Source: Diadema setosum
Lineage: Eukaryota > Echinodermata > Echinoidea > Diadematoida > Diadematidae
NCBI RefSeq assembly: GCF_964275005.1
Contig: NC_092695.1
Location: 12,105,697-12,169,696 of the forward strand
Length of the DNA stretch: 64,000 nucleotides
Reading direction: 5' to 3'
Below, piece by piece: positions 1 through 12,725 of this stretch (positions are counted from its first letter, which is position 1; each line of letters begins with the position of its first letter). The notes beneath the pieces were generated by a model, which made no database searches, was not told the origin of the DNA, and saw only the letters and a program-made list of their open reading frames with translations. The translations under genes were made by a program, and so were the position numbers.

Positions 1-2871
1 ACTCCCACAGTTTGATGTTGCTTGATATCTAACTAGTTTGTATCCTGCATTTGAAGACTTTCACTTTAAATATCTCCCTCTTTGGAACTGCTTTATTCTT
101 CATTGGCCTATACTGATTGCACAGTGTTGACAGGGCCTGTTTCACATACTTATTTATATATTATTTTTGGTAGGGTTAAGTCTAACAGAATTTCCTTTCT
201 ATTTAATCTGAGCTACCTGTCAAAAGAAATAGAGAGAGGTGCACAGAGGCACACAGCTGTATTCTGTGAACATTCTAAGAGCCTCTTTCAATGTTTGATA
301 AGTTCATATTCATTTCTAATTGTATACACAGTAAGAGGAATTAGGGAAAAGGCAGTGTGCCAATAAAAGCTAAAACAACTTTGTATTGAGGTGCTTGTGC
401 ACGAGTGTGTGTGGGAGAGAGAGAGAGAGAGCAACAATGGTATACATATTCTCAATGAATACGACCGTAAGTTCTGACATCAAAAAGTAGTAGAGATACT
501 ATTAACTTTTTTTTTTTCAATCAAACACAAAATACAAGCATAGAAAGGGAAATGAAATGGCTGGTTACGGGTATATGCTTTGCTCCAGTCTTGCCAACTT
601 GGCACAGTTCATCTTCCCTGGGGTCCACTTCTTATGTAACATGTAATCAATAGGTGAAATTTAATTGGATTCATTCAGGCTTGTCACTGCAAGTGTCTTG
701 TTTCTGTGGAAATGGGCGTAGGAGTGTGTTGTACACTCCCCCTGGTGTGGTCTGGGAAAATTAACAACCTTCTTGATGTCTGGAAATGCATGGGCCCTGC
801 ATACAGTGTTCACATGCTATGTCTTGACATACAATACAATATCGCAAGAGATCACTGGAAGCTAATATTAGCTAACACTGTTGGACCAACCCGCTGGCCA
901 TACCTATTTTTAACCCGGAAACAGTGCCTAATTATCATATGGGTTTAATAATCCATTATGTGTCACTGACTGGATATGTACAGTCACGCGGTTTGGACTT
1001 CATATGTGATGGGATCTTCTGGGTAATAGAAGGCTTAACACATATTCTTTCTTGGCTATCTATTAGGCCCTGAAAAGGGCCTACCCACTCCCTATTGATG
1101 ACTCTCTAACCAGAAAAATTTTCATGTGAAAATATCTTTGCAAATATTGGTACCATCATTGACGATGTTTTTGAACAGTATCTGTATTGATATACCACCT
1201 CGACCTGTCTGTTTGAACACAATTTTACCTTGGTGTTGGAAACATGATCAAGGCCCTGAAGATGGTCCTGAATTCTTCTGTTACTCTTTGATTAACCCAT
1301 TCACTACATTGTACGCTAATCACTAACTTCCAACTGTACAACACCTGAAAATAATGTAGCTATCCGATTGGTCGATTACTCATCATGTGACATGCAGTTA
1401 AAAGTTTCATTGTATGCTGTCACTGTCGGCCGTGCAGTTTTGTTTGAGTGAAAATGGATATCGCACTCCTGACATTACTAATTTCCAATGACTCATGTGA
1501 TCAACTAATTTTTATTCCATCGCACGGCTTTGATGTTGCAATAAACTTGGCCTTTGCCACACGCACTCAACAGTTACAAGCGTGCTTACAAGCACCCATT
1601 TTGGTCACTCGATCATTACTGTAAACAACTCAACCAACTGATTTTGCATACTGTAGACTGGTCGACTATGCTACCAATTTGCCTTTCAAGATCAAAAAAT
1701 GGCTGCCATTTCTGTGCTAAATTTAAGAATCTATGTGGACCACATTTGTTAACGTACAAGATGTAGTATAAAACAAATAGTGTATGGTCTTTACTCATAC
1801 AGTGGAACAAGATTTTGCACTCTATGAAAGATGAGGCACACTATTCAACTTGACTTCGCCTCGTTGAATTTTATCTTTCGCCTCGTGGGAAATCTTGTGC
1901 CATTACACTCGTGACCATTCACTATTTGTATAATGTCACATTAAGAGGTTTTTACACAGGGTGCCAATGTGGTTTGATGATGAATCCATTGAATGTGTCA
2001 CAGGACTTCAAATTGTCCTATGTTGTAAGCATTGAGACCCCACAGTTAGAAATTTCTGTGATGTTTTCCTCCACCACTCATCAGTATCAGTGTATTGTCA
2101 ACCACTAACTGATTTTGTATATAACATATTATGTTTAATGAATGGCATTCACAATGAGTGTCTTATTTTATTGTTATCTTCCTGCCTTTTACAAGAAGTG
2201 CTCCATTAGGCCTTGGTGCCATTCATCTTCTACCAGACCAATTATATGATCTTTGAAAACATTGGTGGATCTCAATGTTGATATACATATAGATGCACTA
2301 AAAACAAACAACAGCAGTAACAAAGTAAATTATCCTTAGAAACTGTTGCTCAGTCAGTGGGAAGTTTCATATATGACTGACTCCATTTCCTGATTACAAT
2401 GTGTATATTTGATTTGTGCATATATTCAAGCATAGATTGTACATTTAACTTCCCATCAAGCCATCCTTATAAGAGCTAAACAGTTTCAAAGAAATAAAGT
2501 GAATGGGCTCAGTCCAGTGGGCTAGATCGATCAAAGTCATCAGAGAACATTTTGCCGAAGTAATTTTATGTTTCTGTTAAAGGGAAAAACAATATACACT
2601 GTATCTTTAATCCTTCTCCCCCCCCCCCCTAAAAAAAAAGAAATCAAACCGATATTTTGATGAAACATGAGCATGCATATGCCAGTTACACAGTCTGCAG
2701 AGGTCGTGGCTATTATACCGCATAGATAATTTTAAAATGTGATCAAGCGGATGAAATATTTGGTGGACTGCATTGTAGCGCAGTATATGAGGTATATACA
2801 TGTACATGTATATTGATGTTGGGCTCTCATATTGTGTTGGGTTTCCCATCTCTGTGTTTTCTGTGAAGCAG
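1..2871 (+). other. Non-coding stretch, presumed intron of the LIMCH1/LMO7-like gene
   Basis: No reading frame here has protein-like composition or matching splice sites. The first recognisable exon of the + strand gene begins at 2872 in phase 0 with no start codon, so this stretch is most simply intron. It holds a short GA microsatellite near 414-431, a poly-T at 508-518 and a poly-C at about 2618-2628. Exons that are short or poorly conserved could be missed by eye. Confidence 0.5.
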
Positions 2872-3015
2872 GAGACAAGGGAGGATGAGGAGGAAGAGTT
2901 CACTGAGGAGGAGCGACTGGAGGAGGCTATCATGGATCGGCTCCAACGGGAGGAGAAGGAGGAAGACCAGAGGGAAGAGGTCCACCGGCTGATTGAGAAA
3001 GATGAGCAGGATAAG
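2872..3015 (+). CDS. LIMCH1: LIMCH1/LMO7-like exon: acidic helix
   Basis: Open in phase 0 for 48 codons, between a CAG acceptor (2869-2871) and a GTAAG donor (3016). The peptide is almost all Glu, Arg, Asp, Gln and Leu, for example FTEEERLEEAIMDRLQ, and should form a charged alpha-helix. The reading frame continues open into both flanking introns, so the ends rest on splice consensus. An AG three bases upstream (2867-2868) makes a NAGNAG acceptor that would add one Gln codon. Confidence 0.75.
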
Positions 3016-3751
3016 GTAAGTTGCCCTCATCGTGGTGCCACAAATTTGACTCTGCAGAGTAAAATCTTCCTTTCTTTCCATCTCCTTTTATATCATCTCA
3101 CATTGGTCAAAGTGAGTACATACCACAACTAGACTAGTATTTATTTATTTATTTATTTATTTTTTTTTTTTTTTGGTAATAGAATATGATTGCACTTTGT
3201 ATGTACGCAATTAAAGGGATCGTATAGTTTTGGTTGAGACCTAATTTCAGGTTTCTAACATTTTTTTTTTTTTGGTGAGATAATGTGTTGGTATTTCCAC
3301 ACTTTTGTTATATAACATGAGATCAATTTGTTTTGTGTAATCTGACATAATAGGTTACCATGCAGTTAAAATATTCCCTCCTGCCTTGTCTGCCAAGTTT
3401 CATTCAATTTGACTTACCTTACAGTGATTTTTTTTTTTTTTTCATGCCTCTGCCACAAAGCGTTGCTGGAGGCGTTATGAGTTTTTGGGTTGTCTGTCCA
3501 TCCCTCCTGTCTTTCCATCCATAATCAATTTTGTGGGCAGCGTAACTTAAGAACTGTTTGAGGTATCCAAATGAAACCAAATGTGAATGGACAAAGTTGT
3601 GCCGATGATTTTTTTTAAAGATTCTTTTAAAGGTATGTGCACACCTCTGTCTATTTTTCGGTTGATTAGAAGTAGCTCAAGTTTATTCACCTCTTGTATT
3701 CTGTAATGAATTATTTGCTGAGATTAAAAAGTATTTGTTGCTTTGTTTTAG
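3016..3751 (+). repeat. Intron with a diverged head of the GCCTCCGCC foldback repeat
   Basis: This intron contains (TTTA)n/poly-T at 3138-3175. From about 3443 to 3650 there is an old copy of the repeat described at 5436-6790: a hairpin-forming head (gcctctgcc...ggaggcgttatg), then the 'ttgggttgtctgtcc' motif followed by degenerate 'tccatcc' units. No coding sequence is seen. Confidence 0.55.
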
Positions 3752-3918
3752 TCACCAATAAAGGAGTCCATCGTGGCCCCCACAGTGCAGACGACTGAAG
3801 AATCGGCGCCTCCACCATCCAGCTTTTCCTCATCCCTAAAGATGAAGCCGACTGGATTCAGGAGTGTCAAGGGACCCAAGCCATTCATACCAACCAACAA
3901 GGGGCCTCAGCCATTCAG
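3752..3918 (+). CDS. LIMCH1: LIMCH1/LMO7-like exon: Pro/Ser-rich linker
   Basis: Phase 0 acceptor (TTTTAG/TCACC) and phase 2 donor (CAG/GTAAAC). The 55 codons are rich in Pro, Ser, Thr and Lys; a short internal echo, GPKPFIP then GPQPF, suggests a duplicated linear motif. It follows the charged helix of the preceding exon without a frame break, which is the main support for both exons. Function of the linker is unknown; it is probably disordered. Confidence 0.75.
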
Positions 3919-4518
3919 GTAAACATCAGCTCCAGCAGAAATATGATAATGGTGTGTGATAGTGAGAGATCTTGTCAGTTTTGAAAATATTGTATGCAGT
4001 GACTGGACGTATGTAGAAGGGATTCTCATTTGGCGTTGACAGCAGATCATATGGCTGGAATGCGTGCCGATCCAGAAGTGATACCACAAAGTAACAAAAT
4101 ACAAGCAAATAGTCCCCAAAGCATGCGTGCTGTTAATGTCAAGTATTGCACAAACTTGGTGAATCGCGCTGCACCTTATAGCACTAACAGGCAGAGTATC
4201 TAGAAGTTTTTTGTTTTGTTTTTTTGTTTTGTTGTTGTTTCCTGTTAATGACAAATAAAGAATATGATTATATAATAGAATGAAGTAGATTAGAGTGTGC
4301 TCTGTTTCCGGTATTCTGTCACAGGTTTTGTTAGATTGAATAAATCTTAGTTCTATCATTCTCTCTCTCTGTGGCCCAAATATTACAATGAAATCATACC
4401 ACCTGGGTGGGCCCCGTGACCACATTTTGTCCCATTTGTTGTTGTGCTTTTTGCTCCATTGGTCTGTTCTTTACAGGTTCATTGCTATGTCTCATTTTGT
4501 CTTTCATTGTGCACCCAG

Positions 4519-4643
4519 ACCGCAGGCTGTGCCCTCTGTTGTTAGCCATGGCACCGACATCAAGGAGAAAGTGAAGAAGGACCGCTCCGACTTCTTTCGT
4601 AAGAGCCCTGACCCAAAGGACATGCCCGTCTTTGGTTACTCAG
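4519..4643 (+). CDS. LIMCH1: LIMCH1/LMO7-like exon: basic linker
   Basis: Enters in phase 2 after CCCAG and leaves in phase 1 at CTCAG/GTAGTC. It codes about 41 residues with a basic stretch (IKEKVKKDRSDFFRK) and ends in a Phe-Gly-Tyr-Ser turn. An open frame begins upstream at 4388, but that part has no coding character and lies before the acceptor, so it is intron. Confidence 0.72.
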
Positions 4644-5435
4644 GTAGTCCCTAAGAGTCATGCAGATGTGTTACCCTAGCCAAACAGTCAGGTGAACGCA
4701 GTACAGAGTCATGTGATGGCTCACATGACCCACAACCTATCCCCGTCCCCCTAAGATATACATCGTGCTGATGAGCTCCCAGATATCAGTGCACTGGAAA
4801 GTCACACAACCTATACCAACCCTTTGCAAATATGTGTGTTCTGTGTGCTATGTTGATGCCAAGAATAGAATTGTGAAGAAGGATGTGTGCTCTCGGATTG
4901 TGACGTAACTTTATCTCTTTATTAGCTGTATCGATGGAACCCAAATAATAGTTCTACTTTCCTTGGTGCGTAACAGCATGCAACTGACAAAGAAGGAAGT
5001 GATATTGCATATACACGGAGGTGATTGAGGAGTGCATGTTCGTTTTTGGGATACAGCTAGAGTTCAAAATTTGTGTGAGCATGTGTGAGTGGAAGAAATG
5101 TGATGATGAATGCGAGTGTCAGTTGTCCAATATACATTTCTTCTTGCCCTGTGCATTCAAGGAACTATTTATGGGGAGTCTAGCAGAAATTCTAAGTGAA
5201 GAAGATAAAATATACTTCATGCAGATAGAAAAGCAAGAAAATTTGCAGCCTGATGTTTTTGTGCAGTGCTGCAAATAATTCCAATAGAGATAGAGATAGA
5301 GAGAGAAAAAGGAAAGAAATGAAAATGTGACTGAGTCAAAAGGGGAAGACTTATTGTACGGAAGGCTTTTTACACTCCGAAGGATCCATGCCCTGTTTAA
5401 CATTTGATTATTGCATTTAAATTTGTTTCAGGCTT

Positions 5436-6790
5436 CATTATGCCTCCGCCACGAAGTGGTGCCGGAGGCATTATGTTTTCGGGTTGTCCGTCCGTCCGTA
5501 CGTACGTCCGTACGTACGTCCGTACGTACGTCCGTACGTACGTCCGTACGTACGTCCGTCCGCTTTCGTTTACGCGATAACTTGAGTAATATTTACTGGA
5601 ATTTTACCAAACTTGGTCCAAGTATGAAGTATGATGGGGCAACGATTTGATAAGATTTTGGGTGAAATCGGCTAAAGGTCAAAGGTCAAAGGTCAAGGTC
5701 AAATCATGAAATTGTATCCGTTTACGCGATAACTCAAGACTGTATGGAGCAAATTTCACCAAACTTTGTTGGAGGATGATGTATGATGGGACAATTACTT
5801 GAATAGTTTTTCAGTGAAATCGGACAGAGGTCAAAGGTCAAAGATCAAGGTCAAATCCTAAAATTTATCTGTTTATGTGATAACTCAAAACTGGATAAAG
5901 CAGCTTTCACCAAACTTGGTCCAGGGATGATGTATGATGGGACAATTAGTTGAGTAGATTCTAGTGACATTGACAAGAGGTCAAAGGTCAAAAGGTCAAG
6001 GTCAAATGCTAAAAATGTTGCTATTTCCCCCATATCTATGCAATGCTAGCAGTTATTTTCTTGAAACTTAGTGTAGACATGTACTACTGCGTAAGGATTC
6101 TCCAGAGAGAGTTTCATGTCATAAGGTCAGAGGTCAAAAGGTCAAAGGTTAGGTGAAAATGTTTCAATATCACTTTTCTCCCAAATGGTTCAATGTATCT
6201 TCATGGAATATGGTACATATGCATGTACTGACTGGCAGGGATTATCTAGGGAATTTAGGGGTCATGGGTCAATAGTCAGGGGTTCAAAGGTCAAGGTCAA
6301 CTCCTCAAAATGTTACTGCTGTATTTTCCTCATACATGTATACTAGTATATGCAATGATTGCATTATTAGTTTTAAAAGTGTTTGATATATGTACATGTA
6401 TTACTTGATGGAGATTCCTTGGAAATGTCTAGCCAGAAGGTCAAAGGTCAAAGGTTAAGGGTCAAAGGTCAGGTTTAAATGAAAAAAAAAATATTTTGTA
6501 CTGTAATTACACTCTTTTTTCATACCTTGAAAATTAAACTCAATGCATAAACTTATAATAAGGTCGGTCAGAAGTCAAGTAAAAATTTTCAATTCCCCAA
6601 ATATGTGTACCTGCACTCTTTAATAGACAATTATAGCAAACCCAGTTCGTGGAAAGTGAACATTCAAGATATTTCTGACAAACCTGTTATTTCGATATTT
6701 TGCCAGTTATGTGAAACTGTCATCACACATTGTCAAGACATTGTACTATACACCTATTGGGAGAATCATGCATTATGGCGGAGGCATCAG
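5436..6790 (+). mobile_element. Foldback element with GCCTCCGCC ends, CGTACGTACGTC array and AGGTCA arrays
   Basis: The left end (ATGCCTCCGCC at 5440) and the right end (GGCGGAGGCAT, ending 6786) are inverted repeats. The left end also forms a hairpin: GCCTCCG-CAC / GTG-CCGGAGGC at 5442-5469. Next comes a 12-bp tandem array of CGTACGTACGTC (about 5495-5563), then about six imperfect units of roughly 150 bp. Each unit has a 'gcgataactc...accaaacttggtcc...gatgtatgatggg' part and closes with a run of AGGTCA hexamers. No protein is encoded. It appears to be a non-autonomous, high-copy genomic element; diverged relatives lie at 3443-3650 and, inverted, at 35010-35321. Confidence 0.75.
5489..5565 (+). 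repeat. Tandem array of a 12-bp CGTACGTACGTC unit
   Basis: About five perfect copies of CGTACGTACGTC flanked by CCGTCCGTCC. Every unit is largely self-complementary (ACGTACGT), so the array can extrude hairpins. The period is a multiple of three, so it is read as a spurious Val-Arg-Thr-Ser repeat. Confidence 0.85.
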
Positions 6791-6851
6791 TCGCCGTAGC
6801 GACATTTCTAGTTGTTTATACATGTCATATTCAAATTTTATTGATGACATT

Positions 6852-6905
6852 AAAAAAACAAAAACAAAACAAAACAAAACAAAACAAAACAAAACAAAAC
6901 AAAAG
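6852..6905 (+). repeat. CAAAA pentanucleotide microsatellite
   Basis: About ten copies of a CAAAA unit after an A-rich start. It lies just outside the right end of the foldback element. Simple repeat, no function inferred. Confidence 0.9.
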
Positions 6906-7747
6906 CCACTGTCACTCTGCTTATCACTGTGCAGGAAAGATTTCTGTTCAGGAATCAAATATTTGCCATTATTTCTTGTGTCGGTGTAAAGGATTATGTG
7001 CAGTCGGGTTCCCCCAATGATACTAGTTCCAACTTTCCACAAATTGTCAAATGGGACTTTTTAGCACACCAAAATTGGAGTGTGTGTGTGTGGGGGGGGG
7101 GGGGTGGGTTGTTTGTGTCAATTAGTGTGTTCAGTTGGCAGGGCCTTTCAAATGTAGACCATTTCACACTTACAAATTGTACACACCAGCTTGCAGTAGA
7201 CAACAGAATTCTTGACGTTCTTGTTGCATTGGTACATTAGGCTGCAGATCATGTAAAAGGCATGTGAATTAAGTGCATAGGGACCAAAAGGTGTGTCAGT
7301 ACGCGATTAAAAAGCATAGCTTACATTAAGATCTACAGTTAGTTGTAACCCTTCAAACAGTGAGGTCCACAGTCAAGTGGCTTGTAGAATTTGACATGGT
7401 GGACAAGTCCATTTTTGAAGGCATTTAAAGGCGTGTTTGCATGTATGTCGCTCTTCTTGTGAGTATGTTTATGTATGAATGTGTGAGTGTGTGTGTGTGC
7501 AAAGTGAGCATGTGTTTGTAGCTGGCTGATACTAAACTCTTGTACTGAAGCATGAATGCACTGTCACTTCCCAACATCAGTTAGGACCAATCTGCCTGCA
7601 ACTGCTCAAATGAAGAAAATTATAAAAACAACTCATTGCCAAGCTTTTGGGCAACAGGGTCAGACAAACACAACCATTCCACCATTCTCCATGTTTGTGG
7701 CTGCAACTACCTGCTTTGTTCCTCTGTCGCAAGTAACAAACTGCTCT

Positions 7748-7920
7748 GGGCACTGTTTCATGACAGAAATCAGCCCCGACAAGTTGTCAGTATCTGACAA
7801 TCACCATGATAGTAACTGTCAGTGACCAGAGCTTCTCAGCCAACTAAATAGAGGATTTTACTAAAATTGTCAGAGAATGACAACTTGTCAGGGCTGACAA
7901 CTTTCATGAAATGGTGTCCA
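7748..7920 (+). mobile_element. Short MITE with TTGTCA-containing inverted ends
   Basis: The left end (GGCACTGTTTCATGACAG) and the right end (CTTTCATGAAATGGTGTCC) are imperfect inverted repeats of about 40 bp. Both contain CCCGACAAGTTGTCA or its close variant. The middle is unrelated single-copy-like DNA. The TTGTCA/TGACAA core is shared with the element at 25433-25580, so both probably belong to one superfamily of non-autonomous DNA transposons. Confidence 0.6.
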
Positions 7921-10900
7921 CGGTTCCTCTTCAAATGCACAGAGCCCCTTTAGATAATAAACTCTTAAACATTGTGTTTGATCTGAATGATGAATGCTAA
8001 TCATTGGAGCATTTTAGTAGTCTTCTGTTTAACTGCTGAATGAGTTCTCCTTGTATGGTTGTTTAACAAGCACAGTCCATAAGGGCTTTAAATGCACCCC
8101 TCAAACAAAAAAAAAGAAAAAATAGGAGCATGAATTTTGTTTTGATTTTCAAGAAGTTCTTATTCTTTCCATAATTGGGGGTGTGGTTTATATTCTGCAT
8201 CTATACTTTGAATGAAACTGGGACAAGCACCATGAATATACCTTTGATATCCAATTCTTGTTCAAAGTAAAAAGGCAAACAAAAGAAATGTGCTAGTCAA
8301 ACAGATGAAAGGGGGATTTGGGACTTTTGTTGCATAGATTTAATGCCACTGATATGGTTTGAATAAAAAAGGCATTGATAGGTAATGAAAAATATGTGGC
8401 AGAATGTTTCAGGAAACCTGAAACTGTTCAATACCCTTGATGTGAGGAAAGTAATACCAGCTGGCTAGATTGGTGCATTTAAGCTGGTAACATAGGGGTT
8501 TTTAAATTATCTTCTTCACTCGACACATTCCTTCACTCTGGGTAATACTGCTTGCTCTTTATCCTTCTCACTAACAGCGTCTGATCTCTCTGTTGCATCA
8601 CAGATTTGTTAACACTGTAACAGTCTTGATATATCCTAGGTGATTCAAGTATTATGTATGAAGTAAACTATAGTGAAATAGGACTATATGCAATCACTTT
8701 TCAAACTGGTAAGATTTGAGACACCAAGATAGTTCTTAATAGATATCTTTATCATGATGGATTATGATCGATATTGTACCGGTATTTTATGAAGTGAAAG
8801 ATAATCCAAAATAAGATTGGTATTTTTGATAAGAAGTCGGTTTACATGGTCGAAATGAACGAGTGCCTCATATTCCATCTCCAAAAGTGTCCTCTGCTTG
8901 AGTGAGAGGAGAGAATGTTTGTTGCCACATTTTCTAGCTAATTTCACAAGAGTCCAGAGTTGATGAGTTTATGATCTTACTAAATATCAATTACTTTAAT
9001 AACTTCTGTGAAACATTTTTACTGTGGTGTTGTTTGATTCTTAGAGTTCTGTGTTTTTTTTTCGTGATATTTCATGTACAGATAATAGCATTCAAGTAGA
9101 AATCATATTTGAAGTTCGCTATGTATGTGTTACAGGTTTTCCCCTCTTAACCAGTAGTTATTTGAAACTCTCTCCTTCAGTAAATTTGCTGCATGACATG
9201 ATTTGCATCTGATATATTGTACATACTATACGTCTCCTCTACTGTCACTCCTCGTTGCTTGAAGAGGGAGAAACGTGAAACTGCAGTGCTTTTTCCAAAG
9301 AATCATTGTGTAGTGTGAAAGCGTGCATTGAGTATTACCGTCATTCATTCCATTATACATTCATTCCAAATACTCAAGTTGCCTTGTAGAATTCCCACAA
9401 TAGATGTATCTAGAAGTATATACATGTATGACCATGAATTGGTACAACAGAGAGAGAGAGAGAAAAAAAAATGAACTTGGTTGTTATGTTAGTATAATAC
9501 TAGAGATAGGGACCAAACATTGTTTGCTGCTCCTTGACCTATATGTACCATTATTTGTAATATCCTACATGTGTAATTTAGTATCCTCTGCTATTTACTA
9601 GTAGGAATCTCCATAGCAAAAGTTTTAACAATTTCCTGTCATGCACTGACCGCTCACTTTCATGGACTGCCATCACTTATATGTCTTTCTCATCGATATG
9701 TTACTTGTAATAAACCATTACCTTGAAAACCAGAGAAAAAAAGGACAGTTTGCACATATTTCAATTCTGGATTGTTCTCAAAAGAGGTAAGGTCCCACCA
9801 CTTTAACACGTAGAAATTAGTTCTGCTTTCCATAAGCGCTTAACTTCTGCCTGTCAAGAAACTCAGCAGTGCTTTCTTCATTGTCGCAAACCCAAGGAAA
9901 CTAACCACACCCCCAGTGCAGTAGGAGTATTTGAATGTAGAGAAAGAAATTGTCAGCATATACCTAGTTAATATATCGTGGGTAGGTTCTCATGGGATAT
10001 CTCATTTTCATAAGGAACTCAGCTTGCATTACTTGATTCAGCTGGCAATTATACAAAACTTGCAGCATCTATCTGCTGCGTAAGAAACAAAGAAAGGAAG
10101 AGAACAACCCTGGTTCTGTTTTAGATCACACTTCAGTGAATTGAACATCGTGGGAAAAACTTTTGTTTTGAGGAGCGCTTTCCCTGGAATTACATAATAG
10201 GACCTGATCTGAGAGCCAGATAGTGAAGTATTGTAGTATATTGGCTAGTGTTGCATTGAGGGAGGCAGAATATAATGCCAATATTCAATGAATATCATTA
10301 CCCAAGTCGATGCCAGAAATTGGTTTACTGTAAAGAACTCTAATGTGCTGAAACTGCATAGTTCACAACTTACTGTGAATATTATATGTGTGACCTAATG
10401 TGGGAGACACTTACTGTAAATACTACATGTTTGACCTAATGTGGCAGACTCATTCTGAGATGACATTTGACATCAACTTGTTTGAAGTGCACCAGTGTCA
10501 ACGCCTTCGGATAAAGACTAATTCAAATTTGCCACCAATGAGAGGAAACACAATTAGAAATTGACTTGGCAACAGCAATACAAGGAATAGGGCAGGAAGC
10601 AATGCAGCTTTATGAAAATTATAGAGCCCTGTGATGCACATTAGCCTCTTCAAAAGCCATGCTCATAGCAAACCATGCTTACAATAAGCCTTTGCTCGGT
10701 GTAGGGCATACTTGGTGTAGACCATTCATAGTGTGACCCTTGCATGGTGTAAGCCATGCCTGGTGTTACACCGTGTATCAGGGAGCTCAGCGTGGTACCT
10801 TGCCTCTGGTGTCCATACGATGGTGTTTGTGGTGCTGTTCATGCAATTAAGGGATTTTTCTTCTGTATTTTCTGTGTGCATTGCTGCTGATTTCATCTCT

Positions 10901-11339
10901 ACATGACCATATACTGTACACACCTGTTCAGAATGAGGAAGATGTTAATCTTCCAGCCATCCATCTCAAGGAATTATTTTACAACATAGCATTAATGTCC
11001 CTTCTTAGAGTCATCTGAACAGATGAGAAAAGGGCACCAAATCAGAATATTGCTCTAGCTTCACACTCTATCTCTATTAGCACATTTCTTCCCCCATGGC
11101 ATAATTTTTCCATTTTAAAAAGAAGTATTTGTATGTATTCAAGCTCACTCATCAAAACTTTTGTTACTGATCAGCCTTCTTGTGATGTATTCACTTTCAG
11201 AATCTTGAGATATGCATAAAACTTACACGATCATGCATTGAGTAGAATGAAAGACACAATAGGAGCTGTTGCCTTTTGGGACAGGATTCTTCTCTATCAG
11301 GATGGCCATCTTAATTTTCCCTTCATCTCTGTACATAAC

Positions 11340-11652
11340 GGCCCGAATTCACAAAGGTGGTACAAATGAAGCCATGGTTTAAACCATGGACAAAAACCAT
11401 GGAGCGCCAAGTGTCGCATGGAATATTTCGTTACGAAATCAGTCATTTCGTCGATGAAATGATGATTTTATAACAAAATGACAATATTTTGTAACTAAAT
11501 GAATATTTCGTCCACGAAATTATAATTTCGTTAAAGAAACGGTCGTTTTGTCGACGAAATGACCAATTTTGTAACAAAATATTCCGTGCGACACTTGGCT
11601 CTCCGTGGTTTTTGTCTGTGGTTTCATTTGTACCACCTTTGTGAATTTGGGC
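11340..11652 (+). mobile_element. GAATTCACAAAGGTGG MITE, copy 1
   Basis: The ends are inverted repeats of about 50 bp: GGCCCGAATTCACAAAGG at the left and its near-complement at the right, followed inside by GTGGTACAAATGAA and then the CCATGGTTTAAACCATGG palindrome in the left arm. Between them lie alternating TTTCGT/ACGAAA palindromes (atttcgttacgaaat, tttcgtcgatgaaa, tttgtcgacgaaa), so the whole 313 bp can fold into one long hairpin. No coding capacity. Confidence 0.8.
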
Positions 11653-12725
11653 CCAAGTGTTTTCTGTTTCTGTCTATGTGTGTGTTTGTGTTCTTTTTTT
11701 TTTTTTCTCCATCTGGCAGTGTGTAGGCCCCTGAAAGGGTTTCCCATTTGGTTGTTTGCCCCAGATCACATCACCATCCAAATTTTCTATTGATTATATT
11801 GCAAAGCCATTGCAATTAGACAATGAAATCACTTCTCATTGTGCAGGCATCATATTACTTCTCTGCTTGTTTAGTTTTCTTCAATTCTTTTATTTTCTTT
11901 CTTTCTTTTCCTTACCATGGAAATACTTTTGCAAAGTGAGCTGAGGGAAGCAGAATTAGATAGAAAAAGAAACAGTGAAGTAACTTCTCCAAACTAGCAG
12001 AGGTTTCCTGTACGTAGAATGCTGTTACTGTATCGGTGGTACTTGTGATGTGAAATGTGTATGTTTATTTGTGTATCTGTGACTTACAACTGTAGCTTTG
12101 GTGTGTATGTTTGTGTGTGTGTGTGTATCTATGTTGTGGATTGGTTTGTGACTGAAGACATCTATAGGACAAAATGGAATGCTTGAAAAAATGATACACA
12201 AATGTAACAGCCAATTTATGCCATAAATAGATACCAATATTGCACATACAACTGCTATGCAGTGTGAGGTTATGCAACTGTATGCATGCTTTGTGTGTAT
12301 GTGTTTGTGTGTGTGTGTTTGTGTGTGTATTTGTGTTTTATGTGAGTAGTTTTGAGTTTGATTGGATCAAATACCAGCAACAGTGACATGGAATTTTGTA
12401 CAGTTGATACAAAAATTTTCCTGTTGTGTTGGAAGAAATCCTGGATGACTTCATGATTGCAATGTTGAATCCTGAAAAGAGTTCTCTGATATTCATCACA
12501 GAATGAGAACATAAGTTTTGTTGTGATTTTCTCTTACCTTGTTATTAACCTTTACATTTGCCACATAATACATACATCCTCCAAGGTTGTTGGCAATGCG
12601 TTTGTGTTCATTCTTGTTGGCATGTTTGGGGATCCTGCATGGAGATTATGTGGGTCTTTGTTTGTGGATGTGTGTGGATGTATGCGAGGTATCATCATCC
12701 ATCCTGACCTATGACCCCATTGCAT

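Noticed and set aside
82..2108. Several 60-90 codon open frames near the window start
   Set aside because: No splice sites, codon bias or recognisable motif; chance frames in AT-rich DNA.
4388..4518. Start codon and 44 codons before the exon at 4519
   Set aside because: They read into intron sequence upstream of a good acceptor; the exon connects in phase to 3918, so no start is needed here.
5489..5565. CRISPR-like regular array
   Set aside because: Units are 12 bp with no spacers, in eukaryotic DNA, inside a mobile element; a simple tandem repeat.
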